Positions 1 through 6,823 of a stretch of 7,803 nt of DNA are shown one piece after another. The DNA is from Roseburia sp. (GTDB taxonomy: Bacteria > Bacillota > Clostridia > Lachnospirales > Lachnospiraceae): contig JAUUNJ010000110.1 in the NCBI GenBank assembly GCA_030844625.1, positions 1 through 7,803 on the forward strand, written 5' to 3'. The notes beneath the pieces were generated by a model. That model was not told where the DNA came from. It searched no databases and was given only the letters and a program-made list of their open reading frames with translations. Made by a program: the position numbers and the translations under genes. Each line of letters opens with the position of its first letter. The stretch's first letter is position 1.

Positions 1-795
1 GCATCAGCAATAGCAAAGAGTGTTTTTGATGCATTGGGAGCAGAGACCCATGTAATTAATAATGAACCTAATGGCACAAATATTAATATGAACTGCGGCT
101 CGACCCATATTGAAGTATTGCAGAAATATGTTAAAGAAAATAATCTGGATATTGGTTTTGCTTATGATGGTGATGCAGACAGATGTCTTTGTGTCGATGA
201 TCAGGGGCAGATTGTTGATGGCGATTTGATTCTCTATGTCTGTGGTGTTTACCTTAAGCAGAATGGAGAACTTAAGAATAACACGGTTGTTACTACTATT
301 ATGTCTAATATTGGGCTTTATAAGGCATTTGATGAGGCAGGTATCAATTATGAAAAGACAGTTGTGGGGGACAAATATGTGTATGAATGTATGAGGAACA
401 ATCATTACAGATTAGGGGGCGAACAGTCAGGGCATATTATTTTCAGCAAATATGCCACAACGGGTGACGGTATTCTTACATCCATTAAACTGATGGAAGT
501 TATGCTCTCTTCAAAGAGAAAAATGTCTGAGCTGATAAGTCCTGTTACTATTTATCCACAGTGTCTTAAAAACATCAGAGTTGTGAGTAAGCCGGAGGCG
601 CAGAATGATGCGGACGTTCAGAAGGCTATTAGTGAAGTGACGGAAAAGCTGGGGGACGACGGACGGATTCTTGTGAGAGAAAGTGGCACAGAGCCGGTTA
701 TCCGTGTCATGGTTGAAGCGAAGACTGATTCTCTGGCAGAACAATATGTGGATCAGGTTATTGATGTAATTAAAGCAAAAGGTCACGCAGTATAA
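1..795 (+). CDS. glmM: Phosphoglucosamine mutase, C-terminal part (5' truncated by window edge)
   Basis: GlmM converts glucosamine-6-phosphate to glucosamine-1-phosphate in the cytoplasm, a step toward UDP-GlcNAc and peptidoglycan. The reading frame is open from base 1 and gives 264 residues before TAA. In visible numbering, the sequence shows PNGTNIN and CGSTH at 23-36, the metal-binding loop DGDADR at 56-61, the sugar-binding loop GEQSGH at 140-145, and the phosphate-binding loop RESGTEP at 226-232. These are the last three signature loops of the alpha-D-phosphohexomutase family. Family members are about 448 residues, so roughly 185 N-terminal residues, including the phosphorylated catalytic serine, lie outside the window. 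The CGSTH and GEQSGH context fits GlmM better than phosphomannomutase or phosphoglucomutase, but specificity within this superfamily is inferred. The vanZ-like gene starts 20 bases downstream, so co-transcription is likely. Confidence 0.93.
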   Translation, partial: ASAIAKSVFDALGAETHVINNEPNGTNINMNCGSTHIEVLQKYVKENNLDIGFAYDGDADRCLCVDDQGQIVDGDLILYVCGVYLKQNGELKNNTVVTTIMSNIGLYKAFDEAGINYEKTVVGDKYVYECMRNNHYRLGGEQSGHIIFSKYATTGDGILTSIKLMEVMLSSKRKMSELISPVTIYPQCLKNIRVVSKPEAQNDADVQKAISEVTEKLGDDGRILVRESGTEPVIRVMVEAKTDSLAEQYVDQVIDVIKAKGHAV

Positions 796-815
796 AAGAT
801 AAAAGGAATTAATCA

Positions 816-1352
816 ATGAAAATAAATAAAGGTCACTTGGTGAAAATTTGGGTTTTAAGAATAATACTAATACTTCTTATCCTGTTTTGGATGACTACTA
901 TTTTTGGTTTTTCAGCTGAAAATGGAGAACAGTCCCAGTCACTGAGTGACCAAATTACTGCAAAGGTAATAAGGATAATCAAACCGGATTATGACAGCCT
1001 GAGTACAGAAGACCGGCAGCAGTTCTTTGAAAGTACCAGCTTCTTTGTGAGAAAAACAGGACACTTTGGAGAATATGGCATTTTGGGTTTTCTGATTTCG
1101 GGATTACTTGTTACCTTTGAAACAATAAGGAGTGTTAGAAAAGGCAGGATATTTACTGCCTGCATAACAACAGGCTTGTGTATGGTATATGCCATGACAG
1201 ATGAATTTCATCAGAGCTTTGTTGCCGGAAGAAGTCCAAAGGTTATGGATGTTTTTATTGATACGGCAGGTGGGCTTACGGCAGCTTTGGTGTTGGTTCT
1301 GATCTGGTTTATTGTAGACAAAAGAAAGAAACAAGGACAGAAAAAGAATTAA
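816..1352 (+). CDS. VanZ-like family membrane protein
   Basis: This 178-residue protein has about four membrane helices, near residues 13-32, 85-103, 112-128 and 146-167. It carries the VanZ-family signatures: FSAENGEQSQSLS at 32-44 after the first helix, RKTGHFGEYGILG at 79-91, and YAMTDEFHQSFVAGR at 125-139 followed by MDVFIDTAGG at 144-153. VanZ itself gives low-level teicoplanin resistance in the vanA cluster by an unclear mechanism. Most chromosomal VanZ-like proteins have no established function, so no resistance phenotype should be read from this gene. The ATG at 816 follows AAGGA at 803-807 with 8-base spacing. The gene lies 20 bases after glmM and 60 bases before hisC with no terminator visible, so it is probably in the same transcript. 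The C-terminus is a short basic tail. Family assignment is firm; the role is unknown. Confidence 0.9.
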   Translation: MKINKGHLVKIWVLRIILILLILFWMTTIFGFSAENGEQSQSLSDQITAKVIRIIKPDYDSLSTEDRQQFFESTSFFVRKTGHFGEYGILGFLISGLLVTFETIRSVRKGRIFTACITTGLCMVYAMTDEFHQSFVAGRSPKVMDVFIDTAGGLTAALVLVLIWFIVDKRKKQGQKKN

Positions 1353-1412
1353 TATTGAGTTTTACAAGCCAGCAAAAATGCAGAAATGTAAAAAGGCTTA
1401 TTAGGAGGAAAA

Positions 1413-2474
1413 ATGAATTTATGGGAGAAAAATATCAGGCAGGTAACTCCGTATACACCGGGAGAGCAGCCTGATGAGGATAATATAATTAAATTAAATA
1501 CAAATGAATGTCCCTATTCACCGGCACCGGGTGTTACCAAAGCAATAGAAGACATTAATATTGACAGATTCAGACTTTATCCGGATCCGGATGCTACTGT
1601 TCTGGTCAATGAACTGGCATCCTATTATGATGTGAAACCGGAACAGGTATTTGTTGGTGTGGGTTCGGATGATGTAATCGGTATGGCGTTTTTGACATAT
1701 TTTAATTCGGACAAGCCTATCTTATTTCCGGATATTACATATTCATTCTATGATGTATGGGCAGATTTGTTTAAGATAAAGTATGAGACAGTACCATTGA
1801 ATGATAATTTTGAAATAAATCCCCAGGACTATTATAAGGAGAATGGGGGAATTATTTTCCCGAATCCTAACGCACCGACAGCAGTAGCACTTCCGCTGGA
1901 TTCTATTGAAGATATTATTAAAAATAATCAGGATGTGGTTGTTATTGTGGATGAGGCTTATATAGATTTTGGTGGTGAATCAGTACTGCCGTTAATTGAA
2001 CAATATGATAATCTTCTTGTTGTGCGCACCTTTTCAAAATCAAGGGCAATGGCGGGAATGAGAATTGGTTATGCCATTGGCAATGCCAAGCTGATTGAGG
2101 CAATAAAGGCAGTAAAGTTTTCCTACAATTCTTATACAATGAACCAGACTTCAATTTATGCCGGAGCAGCAGCAATTAAGGATGATACATATTTTAAAAA
2201 TATTGTTTCAAGGATTGTGGAAACAAGAGAGAAAGCAAAAGAAAGACTGGCGGAACTGGGATTTTGTTTTACAGATTCCAAGACAAACTTTATTTTTGCA
2301 ACGCACAATACAGTTCCGGCAGAAAAAATTTTTCAGGAACTTAAGGCAAAAAAGATTTTTGTGCGGTATTTCAATAAACCCCGAATCAATAACTATCTAC
2401 GTATCACTGTTGGAACTGATGAAGAGATGAATGCTCTTTATGATGCACTGAAAGAAATTGTTGGAGCAAAATAG
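1413..2474 (+). CDS. hisC: Histidinol-phosphate aminotransferase (HisC-type, PLP-dependent)
   Basis: This cytoplasmic class I/II aminotransferase would interconvert histidinol-phosphate plus 2-oxoglutarate with imidazole-acetol-phosphate plus glutamate in histidine synthesis. Its 353 residues match the usual HisC length of about 350-360. Visible landmarks are LNTNECPYSP at 28-37, YPDPD at 56-60, NPNAPTA at 151-157, VDEAYIDF at 179-186 (PLP-pyridine Asp180), TFSKSRAMAGMRIGY at 206-220 (Schiff-base Lys209, phosphate-contacting Arg217), and YLRITVG at 328-334 (Arg330, expected to bind the substrate carboxylate). The usual NPNxPTG motif here ends in Ala. The start is clear: AGGAGG at 1403-1408 lies 4 bases before the ATG. 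No other his gene is adjacent, and it sits between vanZ-like and mntP genes. Related enzymes also transaminate aromatic amino acids, so the substrate is inferred from family. Confidence 0.9.
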   Translation: MNLWEKNIRQVTPYTPGEQPDEDNIIKLNTNECPYSPAPGVTKAIEDINIDRFRLYPDPDATVLVNELASYYDVKPEQVFVGVGSDDVIGMAFLTYFNSDKPILFPDITYSFYDVWADLFKIKYETVPLNDNFEINPQDYYKENGGIIFPNPNAPTAVALPLDSIEDIIKNNQDVVVIVDEAYIDFGGESVLPLIEQYDNLLVVRTFSKSRAMAGMRIGYAIGNAKLIEAIKAVKFSYNSYTMNQTSIYAGAAAIKDDTYFKNIVSRIVETREKAKERLAELGFCFTDSKTNFIFATHNTVPAEKIFQELKAKKIFVRYFNKPRINNYLRITVGTDEEMNALYDALKEIVGAK

Positions 2475-2535
2475 TGGCAGCATATGGTACAAAAATAATT
2501 AAATGAATGGCTAAGCGTAAAAAAGGATTAGAAAC

Positions 2536-3108
2536 ATGGGTTTTATAGATATTTTTTTCATAGGTGTGGGGCTTTCCATGGATGCTTTCGCAGTGTCTAT
2601 TTGTAAAGGACTTAAAATGAAAGTGATAGACTTGAAGCAGAGTTTTGTTATCGCATTGTTTTTTGGAGTGTTTCAGGCGGTTATGCCAATGATCGGATAT
2701 GCACTCAGCGTTAATTTTGTAGACTATATCAACCAATACAGTCATTGGATCGCATTTGGATTATTGCTTATTATTGGAATTAATATGATAAGAGAGTCAT
2801 TGGGGAATGATTCAGAAGGGGATTGTGGATGCCCGGTAATAGATTTTAAAGAACTGTTTATGCTGGCCATAGCTACCAGTATTGATGCGCTGGCAGTCGG
2901 TGTTACTTTTGGGACATTGGGTGATAAGATGGAATTGTCTGTGTGGGAGTCAGTCTTTATTATCGGAATGACAACTTTTTTGATTTCTTTGGGAGGGGTA
3001 TTTATAGGCAATGCTTTTGGTATCAAGTATAAGAAAAAGTCTGAAATTGCCGGAGGAGTTATTTTGATTGTGATTGGAATTAAAGTAGTGGTAGAACATT
3101 TTATATAA
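2536..3108 (+). CDS. mntP: Manganese efflux pump MntP
   Basis: MntP (formerly YebN/DUF204) exports Mn2+ across the cytoplasmic membrane and protects against manganese excess. The 190-residue protein matches the family length and has six predicted helices, about residues 3-24, 37-58, 69-87, 105-126, 134-158 and 169-188, arranged as two related halves. Each half has the diagnostic Asp motif: GLSMDAFAVSICKG at 12-25 (Asp16) and ATSIDALAVGVTFG at 113-126 (Asp117). These membrane acidic residues are conserved in the family and thought to handle the metal. The loop between the halves contains DCGCP at 96-100, a CxC pair. The ATG follows AAGGA at 2523-2527 with 8-base spacing. It is 61 bases after hisC and is followed by a strong terminator, so it is probably the last gene of the transcript. 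The 61-base spacer is too short for a yybP-ykoY manganese riboswitch, and I see none. Confidence 0.93.
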   Translation: MGFIDIFFIGVGLSMDAFAVSICKGLKMKVIDLKQSFVIALFFGVFQAVMPMIGYALSVNFVDYINQYSHWIAFGLLLIIGINMIRESLGNDSEGDCGCPVIDFKELFMLAIATSIDALAVGVTFGTLGDKMELSVWESVFIIGMTTFLISLGGVFIGNAFGIKYKKKSEIAGGVILIVIGIKVVVEHFI

Positions 3109-3130
3109 AAATAAGATAAGTAAAAGTAAT

Positions 3131-3165
3131 AAAAAACTATTGGGGACAATAGTTTTTTTATTATA
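3131..3165 (+). terminator. Rho-independent terminator after mntP
   Basis: A perfect 12-bp inverted repeat, AAAAAACTATTG at 3131-3142 and CAATAGTTTTTT at 3147-3158, encloses a GGGA tetraloop. The 3' arm runs straight into a seven-T tract (3153-3159) and an AT-rich tail. It starts 22 bases after the mntP stop and should end the glmM-vanZ-hisC-mntP transcript. The A-run on the 5' arm mirrors the T-run, so it might also work in the opposite direction, but no minus-strand gene is seen. Confidence 0.88.
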
Positions 3166-3202
3166 TAGAAAATTCCTTGGAATTTCATAAATAATAAAAA
3201 AG

Positions 3203-3215
3203 TAACAAATTGTTA
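3203..3215. repeat. 13-bp palindrome upstream of clpB, possible operator
   Basis: TAACAAATTGTTA is a perfect inverted repeat (6 + 1 + 6) in the AT-rich region 38 bases before the first leader ORF. -10-like hexamers overlap or follow it (TAAAAT at 3214-3219, TATTAT at 3219-3224), but neither has a convincing -35 at 16-18 bases. It may be a protein-binding site for control of clpB, or simply chance in AT-rich DNA. I do not see a CIRCE element or the CtsR heptad direct repeat, the usual Firmicute controls of clpB, anywhere in 3109-3343. Confidence 0.3.
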
Positions 3216-3252
3216 AAATATTATCCAATGAAAAATAAAATTTAGGAGTAAA

Positions 3253-3312
3253 ATGAAATTAATGGGAAATGAATACAAGTGTTTCCCGGAAAAAAGGCAA
3301 TGTAAAGTATGA
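3253..3312 (+). CDS. Possible 19-residue leader peptide upstream of clpB
   Basis: This short ORF begins with ATG at 3253 after a reasonable ribosome binding site, TAGGAG at 3243-3248, with 4-base spacing. It encodes [19 protein letters not shown], a basic peptide with two cysteines. Its TGA stop (3310-3312) overlaps the ATG of the next tiny ORF in an ATGA arrangement. A 6-bp hairpin (3264-3287) lies inside it. I recognise no family, and the peptide itself may not matter. If translated, the likely role is as an upstream ORF coupling ribosome movement to clpB translation. The AGGAG-type site is the main support; an ORF of this size can occur by chance. Confidence 0.35.
   Translation: MKLMGNEYKCFPEKRQCKV
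3263..3288 (+). promoter_or_regulatory. Small stem-loop in the clpB leader
   Basis: GGGAAA at 3264-3269 pairs with TTTCCC at 3282-3287. Up to two inner G-U pairs and one outer U-G pair can extend the stem, leaving an 8-base loop. No T-run follows, so it is not a terminator. It falls within codons 4-12 of the 19-residue leader ORF, so a translating ribosome would unfold it. A regulatory role is inference only. Confidence 0.3.
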
Positions 3313-3347
3313 AACAAATTTATGAGATAAGGAGGTCCATGTTATGA
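3309..3347 (+). CDS. Possible 12-residue coupling ORF overlapping the clpB start
   Basis: ATG at 3309 opens a frame encoding [12 protein letters not shown] and stops at TGA 3345-3347. Its start overlaps the stop of the preceding 19-residue ORF (ATGA, 3309-3312), and its stop overlaps the start of clpB (ATGA, 3344-3347). The two Arg codons are AGG AGG and form the clpB ribosome binding site itself. It has no good site of its own, only AAGG about 11 bases upstream, so it would depend on termination-reinitiation. This geometry is typical of translational coupling, but it could be fortuitous. Confidence 0.22.
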   Translation: MKQIYEIRRSML

Positions 3348-5920
3348 ATATCAGCAAGTTTACGCAAAAGTCTGTGGAGGCAGTTCAAAACTGTGAAAAG
3401 ATTGCGGCAGAATATGGAAATCAGGAAATAGACCAGGAGCATTTTATTTACAGTTTAATTACGTTAGAGGACAGCCTGATTCTGAAACTGATTGAGAAAA
3501 TGGAAATTCAGCCGGAACATTTTAGAAGCAGGGTGGAGCAATATATTGCAAAAAGGCCGAAAGTACAGGGTGGTAATAGGTACATCAGCCAATCTCTGAA
3601 TAATGTGCTGATTTCGGCTGAAGATGAAGCCAGAAGAATGGGTGATGAATATGTGTCAGTGGAACACATATTCCTGACATTGATTGATAAGCCAAATAAA
3701 GAAGTAAAAGAACTGTTCAGAGAATATGGAATTACAAGAGAAAGATTTCTTGGAGCGCTGGAGACAGTACGAGGAAATGTAAAAGTCACATCAGATAATC
3801 CGGAGGGAACTTATGATGCATTATCAAAATACGGACAGGATTTGGTAGAGAGAGCAAGGAATCAAAAGCTTGATCCGGTAATCGGAAGAGACAGTGAGAT
3901 TAGAAATGTTATAAGAATTCTTTCCAGAAAGACAAAAAACAATCCGGTATTGATTGGTGAGCCCGGTGTGGGTAAGACTGCAGCGGTGGAAGGTCTGGCA
4001 CAGCGTATTGTAAGAGGAGATGTACCGGAGGGATTAAAGGATAAGAAAATCTTTTCATTGGACTTAGGGGCTTTGGTGGCAGGTGCCAAGTACAGAGGCG
4101 AATTTGAGGAAAGATTAAAAGCGGTTCTGGAAGATGTGAAAAGCAGCAACGGAGAGATCATACTTTTCATTGATGAACTTCACACCATTGTAGGAGCCGG
4201 AAAAACGGATGGGGCAATGGATGCCGGAAATATGTTAAAACCTATGCTTGCGCGAGGAGAACTTCACTGTATTGGTGCCACAACTCTTGATGAATACAGA
4301 CAGTATATCGAAAAGGATAAGGCATTAGAGAGAAGATTCCAGCCGGTTACAGTCAATGAGCCTACAGTGGAAGATACGATTTCCATTCTTCGCGGATTAA
4401 AGGAGCGCTACGAAGTATTTCACGGTGTTAAGATTCAGGATGGTGCATTGGTTAGTGCAGCAACATTATCCGACAGATATATTACGGACAGGTTTCTGCC
4501 GGATAAGGCGATTGACCTTGTTGATGAGGCTTGTGCGCTGATTAAAACGGAAATGGATTCTATGCCTACAGAATTGGATGAACTTCAAAGAAAAGTAATG
4601 CAGATGGAAATAGAAGAGGCTGCACTGAAAAAAGAAACAGATAATCTGAGTAAGGAAAGACTTTCTGAATTACAGAGAGAACTGGCAGAGCAGAAAGATG
4701 AGTTCAATAACAAGAGGGCGCAGTGGGAGAACGAAAAGGATTCTGTAAACAAATTACAGGAGTTAAGAGAACAGGTTGAAAGGGTCAAGAAAGAAATAGA
4801 GAAAGCTCAGAGCGAATATAATCTTGAGAAAGCCGCTGAACTTCAGTATGGTAAACTGCCGCTGCTTCAAAAGGAGTTAGAAGCAGAGGAAAATATGGTG
4901 AAAGACAAGGACCTGTCTCTGGTAAGGGAAAGTGTGACAGATGAAGAGATTGCCAGAATCATATCCAGATGGACAGGAATTCCGGTAGCAAAGCTTACAG
5001 AAACCGAGAGAGCAAAGACATTACATTTGGATGAACAGCTTCATAAGCGTGTTATTGGACAGAATGAGGCAGTAACCAAAATTACGGAATCCATTATCAG
5101 ATCAAAGGCTGGAATCAAAGACCCGGGTAAACCGATTGGATCGTTTCTGTTCTTGGGACCTACAGGCGTAGGTAAAACAGAACTGGCAAAGGCATTGGCG
5201 GAGAATCTGTTTGATGATGAAAGTAATATAGTTCGAATTGATATGAGTGAATATATGGAAAAATACAGTGTATCAAGACTGATTGGCGCACCTCCGGGAT
5301 ATGTTGGTTATGATGAAGGCGGTCAGTTGACAGAGGCTGTAAGACATAAGCCATACTCAGTTGTTCTTTTCGATGAAGTCGAAAAGGCACATCCTGATGT
5401 TTTTAATGTGCTGCTTCAGGTTTTGGATGATGGACGTATTACAGATTCCCAGGGAAGAACAGTTGACTTTAAGAATACAATTCTCATAATGACATCGAAT
5501 ATCGGTTCATCATATTTGTTGGAGGGAATTGATGACAGCGGAAACATCAGAGATGAGAATCAGCAACTGGTAATGAATGACTTGAGAGCACATTTCAGAC
5601 CTGAATTTCTAAACAGACTCGACGAAATTATTATGTTTAAACCGCTTACAAGGGATAACATTGGGGGAATTGTTGACCTTATCATAGATAACCTTAATGA
5701 ACGTCTGAAAGACAAAGACCTGGAGATTCTGCTGACGGATGATGCCAAAAAGTATGTGGCAGATAATGGTTATGATCCTGTTTATGGGGCAAGACCTTTG
5801 AAGAGATATTTGCAGAAGAATATTGAAACTCTTGCCGCAAAAGTAATACTGGAGGGCAGAGTCAGCATGGGAGATACAATTACATTTGATGTAATTAATG
5901 GAAAACTGGAAGTAAAATAA
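3344..5920 (+). CDS. clpB: ATP-dependent protein disaggregase ClpB (Hsp100)
   Basis: ClpB is a cytoplasmic hexameric AAA+ chaperone that, with DnaK/DnaJ/GrpE, threads and dissolves aggregated proteins after stress. The 858 residues match E. coli ClpB (857) and look intact. Order of domains: Clp N-domain, about 1-145; first AAA+ domain with Walker A GEPGVGKT at 205-212, pore-loop Tyr250 in KYRGEF, Walker B LFIDE at 274-278 and Arg330/331; coiled-coil M-domain, about 405-525; second AAA+ domain with Walker A GPTGVGKT at 605-612, pore Tyr653 in GYVGY, Walker B VLFDE at 674-678, sensor TSN at 717-719, Arg758 in NRLDE, and sensor-2 GARPLKR at 815-821. A full M-domain and no IGF-type ClpP loop separate it from ClpA/ClpC. 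The ATG follows GGAGGT at 3331-3336 with 7-base spacing; the ATG at 3339 is too close and meets a stop after two codons. Terminators on both sides suggest a single-gene unit. Confidence 0.98.
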   Translation: MNISKFTQKSVEAVQNCEKIAAEYGNQEIDQEHFIYSLITLEDSLILKLIEKMEIQPEHFRSRVEQYIAKRPKVQGGNRYISQSLNNVLISAEDEARRMGDEYVSVEHIFLTLIDKPNKEVKELFREYGITRERFLGALETVRGNVKVTSDNPEGTYDALSKYGQDLVERARNQKLDPVIGRDSEIRNVIRILSRKTKNNPVLIGEPGVGKTAAVEGLAQRIVRGDVPEGLKDKKIFSLDLGALVAGAKYRGEFEERLKAVLEDVKSSNGEIILFIDELHTIVGAGKTDGAMDAGNMLKPMLARGELHCIGATTLDEYRQYIEKDKALERRFQPVTVNEPTVEDTISILRGLKERYEVFHGVKIQDGALVSAATLSDRYITDRFLPDKAIDLVDEACALIKTEMDSMPTELDELQRKVMQMEIEEAALKKETDNLSKERLSELQRELAEQKDEFNNKRAQWENEKDSVNKLQELREQVERVKKEIEKAQSEYNLEKAAELQYGKLPLLQKELEAEENMVKDKDLSLVRESVTDEEIARIISRWTGIPVAKLTETERAKTLHLDEQLHKRVIGQNEAVTKITESIIRSKAGIKDPGKPIGSFLFLGPTGVGKTELAKALAENLFDDESNIVRIDMSEYMEKYSVSRLIGAPPGYVGYDEGGQLTEAVRHKPYSVVLFDEVEKAHPDVFNVLLQVLDDGRITDSQGRTVDFKNTILIMTSNIGSSYLLEGIDDSGNIRDENQQLVMNDLRAHFRPEFLNRLDEIIMFKPLTRDNIGGIVDLIIDNLNERLKDKDLEILLTDDAKKYVADNGYDPVYGARPLKRYLQKNIETLAAKVILEGRVSMGDTITFDVINGKLEVK

Positions 5921-5933
5921 AAATTTTGACCGG

Positions 5934-5969
5934 AACAGGCAGTATCCATCAGGCGGTACTGCCTGTTTT
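5934..5969 (+). terminator. Rho-independent terminator after clpB
   Basis: AACAGGCAGTA at 5934-5944 and TACTGCCTGTT at 5957-5967 form a perfect 11-bp stem with a 12-base loop. The 3' arm ends in a TTTT run (5966-5969). CGG at 5931-5933 and CCG at 5970-5972 can extend the stem if two T's are bulged. It begins 13 bases after the clpB stop. The T-run is short, so termination may be partial. Confidence 0.8.
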
Positions 5970-6027
5970 CCGAATAGTGTTTCAATGTTTTTCATAAACT
6001 TGATAATAACGGTTAAAGTGGCGGACA

Positions 6028-6747
6028 TTGAGAAAACAGATTTTAATTATAATCTGCATTATTGTTTTGGGGATTATAATAGGAGTAAATGTTACAGAGA
6101 AAAAAGAAAGCGCAGTGGTTTCAAATCTAAATATTACAAATATTAAAGACACCATTCCAAAAGTGGCACTGACCTTTGATGATGGACCAAGCAGCCGGTA
6201 TACTGAGAAATTATTGGATGGTCTGAAGGAACGGGATGTGAAAGCTACGTTTTTTGTTATGGGGGAAAGTGTCAGTGAAAATTCAGAAATAATAAAGCGA
6301 ATGTATGAGGATGGCCACCTGATTGGAAATCATACATATACCCATGCAGATTTGGCAAAAACTGATTTTAATACGGCGTGCAGAGAAATCAATGAGACAA
6401 ATTCCTGCATTAGTAATATTACAGGATATACGCCAAAATATATACGTCCCCCTTACGGAGATTGGGATCAAAGACTGCTGGAGGAGACAGATATGTCAGT
6501 AGTATTGTGGACGATAGATCCGGAAGACTGGAAAGACCAAAATGCCGGTATCGTGGCATCACGAGTGTTGAAAAGTGTACGTTCAGGTGACATTATACTT
6601 TTACATGATATATTTAAGTCGTCAGTGGATGCGGCTCTGATTATTATAGACAAATTGCAGGATAAAGGGTATCATTTTGTGACAGTGGATAAAATAAATA
6701 ATAAGAAAATTATAAATAATCAGGAGACAAAGGAAACAAAAAAATAA
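6028..6747 (+). CDS. Membrane-anchored polysaccharide deacetylase (NodB domain, PgdA/PdaA-like)
   Basis: This is a predicted metal-dependent carbohydrate esterase family 4 enzyme that removes N-acetyl groups from an envelope polysaccharide, probably peptidoglycan, outside the membrane. Of 239 residues, about 5-20 form a hydrophobic signal-anchor with no clear cleavage site. The NodB domain (about 44-222) has all five motifs: TFDDGPS at 49-55 (base Asp51, metal Asp52), HTYTH at 102-106 (metal His102 and His106), RPPYG at 140-144, DPEDW at 164-168, and LLHD at 191-194 (His193). The substrate is not proven; PgdA-type GlcNAc deacetylation is the best guess. The start is TTG at 6028: an in-frame TAA lies at 6007, and the next in-frame Met comes after the catalytic motif. 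The only Shine-Dalgarno-like stretch, GGCGGA, is poor and 2 bases away. GATAAT at 6002-6007 is a possible -10 with a weak -35. The C-terminal tail is Lys/Asn-rich. Confidence 0.88.
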   Translation: MRKQILIIICIIVLGIIIGVNVTEKKESAVVSNLNITNIKDTIPKVALTFDDGPSSRYTEKLLDGLKERDVKATFFVMGESVSENSEIIKRMYEDGHLIGNHTYTHADLAKTDFNTACREINETNSCISNITGYTPKYIRPPYGDWDQRLLEETDMSVVLWTIDPEDWKDQNAGIVASRVLKSVRSGDIILLHDIFKSSVDAALIIIDKLQDKGYHFVTVDKINNKKIINNQETKETKK

Positions 6748-6788
6748 ACAGAACAATTGTAAAAAAAATGTAAAAGATAAAAAATCCG

Positions 6789-6817
6789 TTGTGAAATAAA
6801 TAGCACAATGGTATACT
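6789..6817 (+). promoter_or_regulatory. Sigma-A-type promoter with extended -10 for the 6.9-7.8 kb genes
   Basis: TTGTGA at 6789-6794 (4 of 6 to consensus) and TATACT at 6812-6817 (5 of 6) are separated by exactly 17 bases. A TG at 6809-6810 gives an extended -10 (TGGTATACT). The predicted transcription start is near 6824, leaving a leader of about 52 bases before the ATG at 6876. An inverted repeat, TTGTG at 6789-6793 and CACAA at 6804-6808, covers the -35 and part of the spacer and could be an operator. I see no clear terminator between the deacetylase stop at 6747 and this promoter, so read-through is possible. Confidence 0.72.
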
Positions 6818-6823
6818 TTACAA

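Noticed and set aside
816..1352. Calling the VanZ-like gene a glycopeptide resistance determinant
   Set aside because: No vanH/A/X/R/S genes are present, and VanZ-like proteins are common in Firmicutes without resistance.
1378..1404. Eight-codon ORF before hisC whose TAG stop overlaps the hisC ribosome site
   Set aside because: It has no ribosome binding site, is very short, and encodes nothing suggestive of attenuation (no His codons). Probably chance.
3170..3185. Inverted repeat AAATTCC / GGAATTT just after the mntP terminator
   Set aside because: Its 7-bp arms are separated by only 2 bases, too tight for a normal RNA hairpin loop, and it lies in AT-rich sequence next to a much better terminator. 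Too weak to call as an operator.
2742..3188. Long minus-strand open frame (148 codons) opposite mntP
   Set aside because: It is a mirror of the mntP coding frame, has no ribosome site, gives low-complexity hydrophobic sequence, and overlaps a clear conserved gene and its terminator.
3802..3818. GGAGGG followed by ATGATG inside clpB, near where E. coli makes an N-terminally short ClpB
   Set aside because: Both ATGs are out of the clpB frame and meet a stop after 11 codons; nearby in-frame valines are GTA or GTC, not GTG. No support for a short ClpB from here.
5609..6028. 139-codon minus-strand frame across the clpB end and the following spacer
   Set aside because: It lies opposite conserved clpB sequence, runs through the terminator hairpin, and shows no family motif or ribosome site.
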